From Diphasiastrum complanatum (Eukaryota > Streptophyta > Lycopodiopsida > Lycopodiales > Lycopodiaceae), in the NCBI GenBank assembly GCA_029204225.1, contig CM055101.1:60653340-60717339 (forward strand): a DNA stretch of 64,000 nt, written 5' to 3'. Made by a program: the position numbers and the translations under genes. A model generated the notes under the pieces. The model did not search any database, had not been told where the DNA came from, and worked only from the letters and a program-made list of their open reading frames with translations. Shown here one piece after another: positions 39,945 to 50,010 of this stretch; position 1 is the first letter of the stretch, and each line of letters starts with the position of its first letter.

Positions 39945-40203
39945 TGTTAGAAATCCATAAATCATAATATGGATGGACAAACTAGGATTTGGACCCAGGA
40001 CCTTCCTCATACCGGATGGGATGCTCTACCACTGAGATATCTGCCCTGTTTGATAGTTCTCTCTAGAGTGTGGATTGATATTCCAACACCCCACTCAAGC
40101 CACACTTGGTTGGGGTCCTAACTATCACCTGCCCCACATTTTGGGCCACCTAACCATGGCTTTGACACCATGAATTGTTAGGTCTAACTTGGCTCTGATA
40201 CCA
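39945..40203 (-). mobile_element. TRIM-like segment between duplicated primer sites
   Basis: On the minus strand: primer site TGGTATCAGAGCC (40203-40191), about 100 bp internal sequence, purine tract GAGTGGGG, then a 144-bp LTR-like unit 40088-39945 that starts TGTTGGAATATC and ends TTTCTAACA and is followed by the inner primer site. This is the internal domain plus 3' LTR of a terminal-repeat retrotransposon in miniature. Its own 5' LTR is absent; the copia-C LTR stands in its place. Confidence 0.75.
39975..40046 (-). ncRNA. tRNA-like sequence in the TRIM-like LTR
   Basis: 72 nt on the minus strand fold as a cloverleaf: acceptor GGGCAGA with TTTGTCC (7 pairs with wobbles), D stem CTC/GAG, anticodon stem four of five pairs with loop TCCGGTA, T stem CTGGG/CCTAG with loop TCCAAAT. 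The A box (ATCTCAGTGGTAGAGC) and B box (GGTCCAAATCC against GGTTCRANTCC) suggest a Pol III promoter. Position 33 is C rather than U, so this is a derived tRNA-like element rather than a working tRNA gene. Confidence 0.7.
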
Positions 40204-40204
40204 T

Positions 40205-41246
40205 TGATGAGGTTTAGATTCGTGTATCGCAATTTGGATTTTGCAGTCACGAAGCTTTCGCGAAAGAACCACGATCTTGCGTTCCGATTCGGATAGAGTT
40301 CAGATGCGATTGTTGGACAGTACCAGCTGAATCACTCTTACTATCCTCCAGAATGTAGTCAGGCTCTACTGATCTACGTTTATAAAATCAATACAACATT
40401 CAACATAGTTTCAACCAAGGTGCAAAATTAAAATGAACAAGAAAAACTCAGACAAACGATTGACAACAGAAGCATTTGCATACGAGATCAGACACCAGAA
40501 GAAAAATTGTCTATATTGAACTTCCTCTGTTTTCTTCAAGCACTGCATGCAAATCCACGTAGTGCGTTGGCGTGGGAGAAACACGGTTCTCTCATGAGTA
40601 ATCGTCTTGCTTTACTAGCGGACAATTGGATCTCTATGGATCCTGATTACAGGTCACGTCACGCATGCAGGCAGACTTTTGTTGGTATTTTGTCTTGATT
40701 GCTTACTAGCATCAGACTACTACATTACATTGTATGTGTATTCTGTTGATCTATATGTCAAGTATCATCCAGTAAGTATGGTCGCTCTATGTAAATTTGA
40801 GATTCGAGTGATTAAACATCTACAGCTAATCAGGGAATTACAAGAGTGGTAGATTAGCCATGACCTAAAAAGTATCTGCTGACATCATATCATCAGATCA
40901 GATATCTGTACTTCTGGGTACTTGCATGATCTTGCTGGTACTCTTTGGAGCGTGCAAGCAGGAGAAGGTTTCGTTTTCGTCGTTGGTTTCATTTTGGTCA
41001 TTTGCCTTCTCTCGTACTGGACCACAATAGATTCTCGTTCATGATTCTTTTGTGTTAGTAAACCGTTCGTCTTCGTCTGCTTTGACTTTCATGTTCACGA
41101 ACCGTTCGTCTTTGTTTCCTTTGACTTTCGTGTTCGTGAAACTTTTCGTGCTTCGTGTCTCTAGATCTTTGAGTTCACGAATGTCTTCGTCGGGCTGAGG
41201 GCTGAAAGCTAGCGAGGCTTTGTCATTAGAAACATTTTGTTCTTCA
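40205..41246 (-). repeat. 5' LTR of copia-C
   Basis: 1042 bp, ending against the outer primer site at 40190-40203 with one spacer base. Confidence 0.93.
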
Positions 41247-41251
41247 GTGTT

Positions 41252-42438
41252 ATCTTTGGTATGGCAATGGTAGGACTTCTATTTTGAAGATAGACTGTTG
41301 TACTTCATGCTTCTGACCAAAAATCCTTTGGTAGTTTCATCTCAGCTAGCATAGATTTGAAACTTTTCACAATTGTACGATTCTTGAGCTCACCTACACC
41401 ATTGAGAGCAAGAGTATGAGCTTGCATAAATTGTCTTTTGATCCCACATTGATCACAAAGATAATTGAAGTCCTTAGACTTGAACTCACCTCCACTATCT
41501 GATCTTAGAACTTTGATCTTCTTACCTGTCTGATTTTTGACCAATGCTTTGAAGCTCTTGAAAGTGTCAAACACATCCGATTTCTTCTTCAAGAAGTAAA
41601 TCTACATCTTACGTGACATATCATCAATAAAGGTCATGAAATAGAAGGCTTTACCCAAGGACATAGTCCTCATAGGCCCGTGTAAATCTATGTGGATCAA
41701 ATCCAGGATGTTCTTTGCGCTTGCAATACCACCTTTATTGAACTTCTCTTGATACTACTTCCCATACACACATGATTCGCACATTGATTTCAAGTGGTCT
41801 TCTATCATAGGCAATCCTCTCACCATTTCCAATTTTCCTCATCAAACTGAGGCTTCCTAAGTTCAAATGACCAAGCCTCTTATGCCACAATTCAGTTTGC
41901 GATGCAATAGATGAGATAAGTCCATGTTTCCCCCTGATTGTAGCATTCAACCTGTATAATTTAGTGTTGGGCTCACTTATACCATCCGCAATGACTTTGA
42001 ACTTTTGGCTCACATCCTTCACAAAGCAACAATCATGGGCAAATTCGACTTTCAACTTTTGATCAATAATGACACCAACGAAAAGTAGAGTTTTCTTCAA
42101 ACCTGGTACATAAAGTACCTCCTTGATCGTCCTGCTTTTTCCATCAAGTAGTTGGATGAAAACGGTGCCTATTCCCTTGATCTTGCACACATCACCATTT
42201 GCTTGTGAAACCGATGTTCAATTATCCAACTCTTTCAAGCTACTGAACCAATCCTTGTTACTTGTCATGTGTCTTGTGGCTCCTGAGTCAATGTACTACA
42301 CTTGATCATCTTGATTAGCTGACAATACTGATATGAAGATGCTGGAGTCTTCAATCTCACCTTCATCAACAATGTTACCTGCTTGCTTTGGTTTCCTCTT
42401 GCCTGATTCCACCAGGAATTTCTGACATTCGCTCTTCC
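41252..42438 (-). pseudogene. Copia-A3 protease and integrase
   Basis: Minus strand from 42438: DEGEIEDSSIFIS, then stops in the DSGAT region, VLYVPGLKKTL, WHKRLGHLNLGSLSLMRK, a frameshift near 41835, then RSDSGGEFKSKDF (second Asp intact) and NGVGELKNR (Glu intact) to the DFWSEA block, which ends in a stop where A2 keeps Cys. Very close to A2 in sequence. Confidence 0.88.
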
Positions 42439-44734
42439 AAGGGGTTGATTTAGTGTGAGAAATTATGTGATTAGAGGTAAGTTGGATGGGAAAACTGTTG
42501 AGAGTGAATAGTATTCGTCTCAGAGATTTTTCAAATATGTTATTTACTCATGAGAAATAAAAATCTTTTGTAGTTGAGTTAAGATCTCAGTGAGATATGT
42601 GAGTAACATATGTGGGTTCTGGAAGAATCTGCCAGATAAAAATGTGTTTATGTACTGGGTCATAGTGAGATTATTCACATATGTGCATGATTAATCTTGT
42701 ATGAATTTACTGTGTATTCCTGGTTACTAGGGTTATTTAGTGCACTTAACCTAGTCGATAAACATAGACATATGATCAAATATTGTTTTGTCAGATACTT
42801 GCTGAGTTAACAAATCTTTGTGTGGAAGATCTATGAACTAACTTATGAATGTTTTGGTTAAGGATCTAAATGTGGTGCTATACTAGTATAATTGAATTCC
42901 TCATCTAGACATTTGAGATTTCTGAATCATCGGCAATTAACTTGAGTAGTTGATTACTCCAAGATGAAGTTAGTTGGTAAAAGAATCAGTGTGATGTAGA
43001 TTCACCAGGAACTGATACTTTTGATTTATATTGCTTAATTTTTTTAAAAATCAAAATTTGAATTTTTTTTCTTTTTTGTTGAATTACAATTTGGTAAAAA
43101 TTTGAAATCGGTTATTTGTCAAATAGTTTTCTAATCAATGTTGATCGCTAGAAATCAGTCAAGTGAACGTTTGTGCAAGATACTCGTTAAATTTGATTAA
43201 AATCATCAAACAATATGAAATGATCAGATTGAATGAGTGGCAATAGCATTTTTTATGTAGACCGTAGATCTGACAAGATACGGTTCAAGAATTACTGAAA
43301 TCCTATTGGTGAAATTTCCATTCATGTAATTTCATATTCTACGTTTGAATATGTTTTGTTAATATTAATGGAGTAATGCCAACCAGTCAATAAAAAGAAA
43401 AAACATTCCAATTTTATTGAAAAATTTGTAATAATAGGAATTACATAACTGTTTTCATTTCCAGTAAAATCCTATGCTGAATTATATACAAAAGATTTGA
43501 CTAGTATTGTTTCACATACTAGTAAATGATTTTTGATATATTAGATATTCAGCCCAAGTATAGGACAGAAATGAAATTGTTTTGGACTATTTCCTACAAT
43601 AATTAATTTTTGAGCATTTACTAATGTCATTACGTCTTCTTGGTACCTTAGCTAAAATAGATTTTCAGGAACTGAAAATTCAAAGGAGAGAAGAATAGTG
43701 GACATCAGAGGTAGTAAGTGTCATCGGAAAATGTATTTTGCGATAAGGATTTCGGTAATTCCTATAAATAATTGCTTAATACTGGATATTAATTTCTTGG
43801 ATTAAATTCATTTAATTGAATTGATTTATGTTATCTTTGTAACCATTGAGTTATTCACAGTTTTGGACGCTAATTGTGATGTTAGAAGTAGAACTTGAGA
43901 TGTGGATTACATTGAATCTGTTAGTTGACAGAAGCTGGTCCCTAGATTTGATGCATCAGTAGGGGATTTGAAGCTTATTCATTGACCAAAAAAGATCAAA
44001 ATGTAATATGGAACCATGTTAATTCGTTTGTTAAAGTCACATAATCAGATGTGGATTTGTGGTATCCATCTAATAGGCATGCCAACCATCCAAATAAAAA
44101 TGAGATTCTCCAGTGTTTGGGAACAAGAGATAATATCCTATATGGATTATAGGACAGATAGATGATCAGTGGATCTCTAGAATATCAAATGATGCGGTTA
44201 AGGGTTTTATGGAAAGAAAAGCTGATGGTATGGGACATCAGTAATTTTGGAAAAGAAATTCTAGGACTGTAAAGATATGATGATCATTGGTGTGTTTTAG
44301 TACCTAGTCGCGATATGGAAAAGAAGGAAACCATTCGATCAAATGTGAAATATTTTGGGAAATTTTGAGGTTTAATCTAGATCCCAATGTGGTATCTCAT
44401 TATTTACAAAATCAGAGGCCCTCAAATCTATTTCTCGTTTTCTTAATTAATCCTTTACTTCTTAGTAAGTTTTCGAATTCAGATATCAGATTGATTTATA
44501 TGATTCTTTTCAGCATGAAGTTATTATTCTGAAAGACTGTTACGTCATATAAATTACTACTTGTGTGAATAGACTTGGAATTCAGATAAATTCTAAGGTT
44601 AAAATGTATCAATTTCTTAAACCTAGATTATCTATGTTGCATAAATGGATTCCGATGGAATAGTAGTTTCTATCACTCAGATTGAAATATTTGAAGGAGA
44701 AGTCTTGTTTGTAATGAAGTGAATTAAGACTCTA
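42439..44734 (+). repeat. Repeat X3 with the leader-to-X junction intact
   Basis: Three parts: 42439-43030 matches 49406-50000; 43070-43200 matches the D-family leader end at 17685-17815; 43200-44734 matches the reverse complement of 9061-7470 (X1). The 43200 junction is the reference for the ancestral state of the inversion. Noncoding. Confidence 0.7.
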
Positions 44735-45018
44735 TTCTTGGTGAATCTATGTATAGGGAACTTAGGGCTATGCATGGCTATGTGCCCAAGTTGCTTTTGG
44801 CTCTATATATTGAGGCCAAACTCGCCCTACTCCTCATTGTGATCATTGATTTATTGCCAGGGTTTCACTCTATCTTCATGCTTCTTATTCCTTTGCTTGG
44901 GGGTGAAGCTTCTAGAGTTGATTGGTTGCTTCCACTTGGTTGGGTGGTTGCTCCATAGTGTGTTTTCCATTGTATGTTGTCTTGTAAGCAGGATCTTAGG
45001 GAGCTTCCCTTATAGCGC
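44735..45018 (+). repeat. D-family LTR end (D2) without primer site
   Basis: Matches D1 16177-16456 including the TATATATTGAGG box, and stops exactly at the LTR end (CCCTTATAG) with unrelated DNA instead of a primer site. This is what the outer end of a 3' LTR would look like, so 45019 may be the flanking DNA of a D-family insertion. Confidence 0.6.
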
Positions 45019-45098
45019 TCCTACATGATCACACAGAAAGCGAGTTCTGACCTGGTCAAATTGCTAGTTCTCGCACTCCTCCGTGACATCTTTTCTAA

Positions 45099-45205
45099 TG
45101 AGCAACAATCAATTTCAATCATAATCAGCAATTTCAATTTCAATTATAATGAGCAATTTCAATTTCAATCATAACGAGTAATTCCAATTTCAACACACAA
45201 TTTTG
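45099..45205. repeat. Minisatellite with about 25-bp units
   Basis: Three to four imperfect units of GAGCAATTTCAATTTCAATC plus ATAA, in the region behind the polyadenylation signal of the minus-strand gene. Confidence 0.8.
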
Positions 45206-45225
45206 AATCACACAACTAAAAAAAA

Positions 45226-45231
45226 TTTATT
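45226..45231 (-). terminator. Polyadenylation signal AATAAA
   Basis: AATAAA on the minus strand, overlapping the last stop codon of the unrecognised gene; no other strong signal nearby. Confidence 0.45.
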
Positions 45232-46524
45232 CATTGAGCTTTTTGTACATAATAGCCTTCCTCTCACTTGCTAGCAGAGTAGGCTTCAAAATTTCTGATG
45301 CAAGAATACGAGCATCAGATTCTTTGAGAAATGGGCCAGTGGCTGCTCCAGTCACTAGACTCGAAGCATGAGCTCAGATCATTTACTATTGCGCTTCTTA
45401 AAACACAATATGTTTTATTGTATCCTTTTGCAAGCTCAACCTGTGCAATGTGTTTGGACAATGATTTGCACTTTAACAGCTCCTCATCTCCATTAGGACT
45501 ATTCTTTTTGCTAATGCAGTAGGTGTACTGCTCCGGGAAGTGTCCTATGTAGTGCACCAAGGAAGCATCCTTGGAGTCACTCTCTCTGGCGTTGTGTGTT
45601 CTCTCATCGGCTTCTGCAATATCACTCAGGTTAATGCTTCCTTGCTTCCCCTCTAGTTGAGTGAAATTGTACTCTTGTCGCTTTTGATGAGTCACCTCAG
45701 GAGGGGGATCGATGTTTTGGAGCTCTGTCAAGATGTTTGCCAATGCCATTTTGCATGTGGCCTCCTCATTTTTTGGACACAGCTTCTAGAATGTATCATC
45801 AATCACTGTGTGATCGTAAGTATTGGATCTATTATGCAATTTCATTAGAGCACTTAGGTGTTCGTCCTCTCGCAGATGGAGGATATATTGCAGGTCATGA
45901 AAAAAAAATGTACTCTCTACCATTGATGATGATTGGAGAGAGGATCCTGATTTGCAGCGATGTCTCGTTTTCCTCACAACTTTCTGGAGATGACTCAGAT
46001 GCTTGCTGCAAGGTGAGTGCTCTTTCTTCTTCTTCATTTATTGGCTACTCCTCCTCAGCCTCATTCATTTCATGGCATAGAATGGCCTCCTGTGAGTTAG
46101 CAGGTGTTGGAACAGTTGTATGTTTAGAAAGCAAGAATATGAAGACCATCTCACCTGAAATGATCTTTGATCCTATGTTCAACAAATTGTCCCTACGCTG
46201 CTCCTCAACTGTCAAAATTCTATATTGATTTCTAGACAGGTTATTCAAAAATCCATTGAGTCTAGCTACAAATGGTCTATCACCCTTCCATATGTATGTT
46301 AATAAATTGTATGGAATCCGTGAAATACAATTAGAAAGACTTACACTATACGAAAAAAGTGTTGTATTCATGTAATCCATGGCAAAGGATACACTTTTTG
46401 CATTAGCATTGGCCGTAGCTAGTGTATCTATAGTGGCACAGAAGATGGGAAAGATCCTATCTATCTGATGTTCAAACTCTATCCTAGCTAGAAGTCTTGA
46501 AACCTCAATCCTAGCGTTCTCCAA
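45228..46524 (-). pseudogene. Unrecognised intronless gene, about 430 codons, lightly broken
   Basis: A continuous coding-type sequence in which frames overlap smoothly: 46524-46045, a TAG, then an acidic stretch, a shift in a run of T/A near 45910, a TAG near 45789, and a further shift near 45345, ending at a TAA near 45228. Blocks include RIEFEHQIDRIFPIFCATID, RIPYNLLTYIWKGDRPFVA, HIAQVELAKGYNKTYCVL and a C-terminal SDARILASEILKP. A TATAAATA box lies about 110 bp upstream and AATAAA overlaps the stop. The first codon is TTG (46524), perhaps a mutated ATG. I do not recognise the family. Size, lack of introns and the alanine/leucine-rich helical look would suit a nucleocapsid-type protein of a negative-strand RNA virus, but this is a guess. 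Confidence 0.55.
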
Positions 46525-46525
46525 G

Positions 46526-47163
46526 ACGATAATGCAAAAAACAACTAATTCACAAAATGCGACTTATGCAAAAAAGTTCATGAACATAAAAATGCAAAAC
46601 TAGAGTTGTGAAAATGAGGAAGGTCTCTCGTATTTATAGTTTTGTTTTGAACAATAATTTTTTTTGAACTATACTTTTGAACAATGGTTTACATAAATAC
46701 ATACTCATATTGGTTTAGTGCACATTTTGGCAAAATGAGACACTGAAATAAAATTGTATGCACAAATTCAATATTCGGACACATGCCATATGCCTATTAG
46801 TTGACATTGTCAGTCAGTTCCTGACACATGTTAAGAGTCTTAATGACGGTCACTGATGTGTCAGAGGTCAAGGAATAATATGATGCCACTTGTCCATGCA
46901 TTTATTTTTACCAATAAAAATGTAACACGTGTATTTCAAGTTTGACTTCACACGTGTGGGATAACCTATACTGTATATAAATTTCAATGAATCCCAATCT
47001 AGACACTTTTTTTTTTCTAGTTTTCGTGTATCTGATTTGTGTGGACCTCTAGACGCCCATAATGTACCTATTTACTATTTGCGCATAAGTCCAATATCCA
47101 TTTCATATAGTTTTATTTTTGAGCTTCATCACCATCTTTTTGAGCCATTGTCAGATTCTTGTT
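46526..47163. promoter_or_regulatory. Divergent promoter-like interval
   Basis: Between two outward-facing reading frames. Toward the minus gene: TATAAATA at 46638-46631. Toward the CENH3-like frame: two G-boxes CACGTG at 46926-46931 and 46951-46956, 25 bp apart (about two and a half helical turns), a CCAAT at 46911-46915, and TATATAAA at 46974-46981, about 190 bp before the ATG at 47164. This layout resembles a real plant promoter. Alternatively the plus-strand part is the U3/R region of an LTR. Confidence 0.55.
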
Positions 47164-47493
47164 ATGGCTAGATTGAAGCAAATGTCTAGGACTGATCAGC
47201 ATCCCGATCTAGTTCAAGGTGAAGTTTTGAGCCTCAGCTTGCCTGGTACTGGCAGGAGAACATCAATGAGAAGAAGACATTGGATGAGAGAGATAAAAAA
47301 GTATCAAAGCTCAACGGAACTTATGAATCCAAAGGCTCCATTCTATCGTTTGGTACGTGAAATCACTAGAGAGAATCTGGGTAGGTCCATAGTCTCTCCT
47401 ATTGTGTTCTCCTATCCTCATCTTAAAGACAATCCTTTAGAATCTTTATATTGGTATCAGAGCCCGGCTAAGATGCGGTCATGGATGGGATGA
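47164..47493 (+). pseudogene. CENH3-like (centromeric histone H3) N-terminal and alphaN segment
   Basis: From the ATG at 47164 the frame reads MARLKQMSRT, resembling the H3 start MARTKQTART, then a diverged tail, RRRHWMREIKKYQSSTEL at about 37-53 and APFYRLVREITRE at about 58-70. This is the alphaN helix region of H3 (family REIRKYQKSTELLI..LPFQRLVREI); the Pro-Lys-Ala-Pro-Phe and REIT variants resemble CENH3 more than canonical H3. The usual RPGTVAL stretch before REI is missing, and after residue 74 the similarity ends. The histone fold helices are absent. The frame runs into a tRNA-Met primer site at 47452 and stops at 47491-47493. It cannot make a nucleosomal histone. I chose the ATG at 47164 over an upstream non-ATG start because of the MAR..K match. 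Confidence 0.7.
47452..47465 (+). other. Primer binding site after the CENH3-like frame
   Basis: TGGTATCAGAGCCC preceded by CTTTATAT, as in D3 (CCCTTATAT before 62656). It implies that the bases upstream, including the CENH3-like segment, are the end of an LTR or have been joined to one. Confidence 0.85.
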
Positions 47494-48865
47494 GACAAGC
47501 TTACATTGATTTGGAAGTTGAAAGAGCTTGGATTTACATCCCGGTTGGAGTGTTGATTTTCTCAAAAGAAGTTTGAATTTGAGGTTCGCTAATTTCGGTT
47601 GATGGGCATGCTTTTCAAAATTGGTAGTAAAGTGCTCTTCTACAAGTTCAAATTTGGTAAAGATGCTTGGAACTAGTGAGGATTCATTTGTAATTTCCTG
47701 TTTTTCTCGTAGAAGCTTCCGATTCATGTAGAATGATTTACTTTAGAAGATCTTATTGCTTGTTTATTGCTTAAATCTGCTAGATGGAGTAACATGCATA
47801 GGACCATAATGTTCTATGGAATTAGATTCATGTAGGAGTAGCTAAATTATTGATAGATTGATTTGGATTGACCAGTCCTGCTGAAATAACCAGTTAGCTA
47901 GCATGAATCTAATGTTTGTGTGTGAGGACTGAGAGCTTTTTTTTCCCTCTGCTGAAACATGCAACCTGTAGAGCATAGATTGGTGATTGCAGTTATGGTT
48001 TTCCTAATAGCAAAAAGTAAAGCTGAGAGATTTAACCACCCTCATGAGCGCTATTCCATGTTATTGGATGGGTTATGGAACTTCCCTGTTTCTGAGAGAC
48101 CTTTTAGCTTAATGAAATTGTGGGAATTAGCCATAACAGTCTGGAATGGATATAGCTTATTTGTTCCCCTGGCGGAATCCATCTGTGAGAAGCTTTTGTA
48201 TTCTGTTCCCACTTCGATTTTGTATATTTCAGCTCTTTAATGGAATGAAAAGTGTTACTAAACTTTTGGAATCCAGTTGTTTGGTTGGTGGACCATAGAG
48301 TTGTGCTTACTACTACTTTTGTTGAAGCTAGATTACCTGCAAACTGACAAACCGCTTGAGACCAGATGAAGCAGCGTGAGTTGTAGAGCTGTTCGATGTT
48401 TGAAGTTAGTTGGAAATTTTTTCTATCAATGAATAAGGACATTGCTATGATTGTGGACAATGAATTGTGCTACCTCTAGGAAGCCATTGTCAGAGTAATC
48501 TCTGAGAGCTTTAAACATAATGAAGCGTAGCTTCCATTCCTATTTGTTTGTTCAGAGTTGTTGGTGATGTGAAATAGCTTTTCAAAGCTTGGAAGAAAGC
48601 TCTTGAAGCTTTCTGAGATGCAAGGAGAGTTGTGGGTGTAGAACAACTAGCTGTGGAGCTGGGAAGATCTATCAAGATTGTGGTACAACGATCTGTTAGA
48701 ATCCCAGTTTCCCTGGGACAGTTGAGGAAAGTGCGAGTGGCTGCAAGCTTATCTCCTACGCGATGCCTTGCTGAGGTAGATTCTCTCTGAACGATGAGGA
48801 AGCCATCTTCTTCAAACAAATGGTGGCGGCCGTTTGAGTTCATGTTTCCCTTCAACCTAATATTT
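47466..48865 (+). other. Retrotransposon leader, no gene seen
   Basis: Noncoding sequence following the primer site; not alignable to the D leader beyond its first bases. Frames at 47959-48240, 48104-48460 and 48511-48855 lack any recognisable motif and overlap each other on opposite strands. No duplicate in the window. Confidence 0.45.
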
Positions 48866-50010
48866 CAATTTCTTAAATCTGAATATGTCTGTTGCATAAA
48901 TAGGTTCCAATGAAATGATTGTACTGTCACTCGGGTTGAAAATATTTGAAGAAAAAGTCCTGTTTGTAATAGAATAATCCTTTAGCGGAAGCACTTATTA
49001 TTGACTTTTCTTGGTGTAAGTATTTTCATATATCATTTTTCCAGCTAAGTTTTATTGAAATTTATGATTCCTTTAAAAGGAGGGGTGAAGTGGTGGAATA
49101 AAATTCTATTTGGGAATTTGTAGGTTGCATAGTTTTTTTTTGGAGAGAACCAACTGTGGTATAGAAATGAGATTTGGTCTGAAAGTAATTTCAGATAGAT
49201 TCAGAGAACTTTTTGAATTCTCTAGAGATTGTGTGGACAATCTAGATCTAGAATAGATTTGAAATTTGAACCATTATCTATAAGTAGTGTAGTAAAAGAT
49301 CAAAGGTTACGAATTCCATTTTGATTGGAATAGAAGTAAGTTTGATAAGTCTGAGAGTCCTATATTGGGTCAACCTAATCTTAGTTCAAGTACTAGGATC
49401 AGAGGGGGGTTGATTTAGTGGGAGAAATCATATAATTAGAGGTCAGTGGGATTGGAAAACTGTTGAGAGTGAATGTTATTCGACTCAGAGATTTTTCGGA
49501 TATCTTATTTACTCATGAGAAATAGAAAATCTTTTGTAGCTGAGTTACAAGATCATAGTGAGATATGTGAGTAACATATGTGGGTTTTGGAGGAATTTGC
49601 CAGATAAAAATGTGTTTATATATTGGGTCATAGTGAGATTATTCACATATGTACACGATTAATCTTGTGTGAATCTACTGTGTATTCCTGGTTACTGGGG
49701 TTATTTGGTGCAATTAACCTAGTCGGTGAACATAGACATATGATCAAGTATTGTTTGACAGATACTTGCTGAGCTAACAAATCTTTGTGTGGAAGATTTA
49801 TGGATTAACTTATAAATGATTTGGGTAAGGATCAAAACGTGGTGTCATACTAGTATAATTGAATTATTCACCTAGACATTTGAGAATTTTGAATCATTGG
49901 CAATTAACTTGAGTACTTGATTACTCCAGGATGAAGTTAATTGGTAAAACAATCAGTGTGATGTGGATTCACGAGGAACTGATGGTTTTTATTTTATATT
50001 GCTTGTCAGA
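48866..50010 (+). repeat. Repeat X4, start of the copy C unit
   Basis: Reverse complement of 11900-13215 with a few per cent divergence. Contains the purine run GATCAGAGGGGGG at about 49395-49408, followed by the block shared with X3. Left edge at 48866 is the boundary of the duplicated unit. Confidence 0.75.

Larger units (their letters stand above)
37434..41246 (-). mobile_element. Copia-C: non-autonomous copia element nested in A3
   Basis: 3813 bp, TG...CA ends (TGATGAG...TTCTTCA), target duplication GTGTT at 37429-37433 and 41247-41251. LTRs of about 1043 bp at 37434-38477 and 40205-41246. Inside, gag is joined straight to the end of reverse transcriptase; protease, integrase and most RT are gone, so it must have moved with proteins from another element. 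A TRIM-like segment sits between the LTR and gag. Confidence 0.93.
35008..42438 (-). mobile_element. Copia-A3, split by copia-C, truncated in gag
   Basis: Third copy of the A family. Its 3' LTR is 35008-35282; the body reads RNase H to integrase C-terminus (35283-37428), is interrupted by copia-C with a GTGTT target duplication, and resumes at 41252 with integrase, protease and the zinc-knuckle area. It stops abruptly at 42438 against repeat X, so the gag, primer site and 5' LTR are missing. Confidence 0.92.

Noticed and set aside
39975-40046. A functional nuclear tRNA-Pro gene
   Set aside because: Base 33 is not U, one anticodon-stem pair is mismatched, and the sequence is embedded in an LTR between primer sites; tRNA-like is the safer call.
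48511-48855. 114-codon minus-strand frame as a host gene
   Set aside because: No recognisable motif, no promoter or polyadenylation signs, single copy, overlapping opposite-strand frames of similar length.
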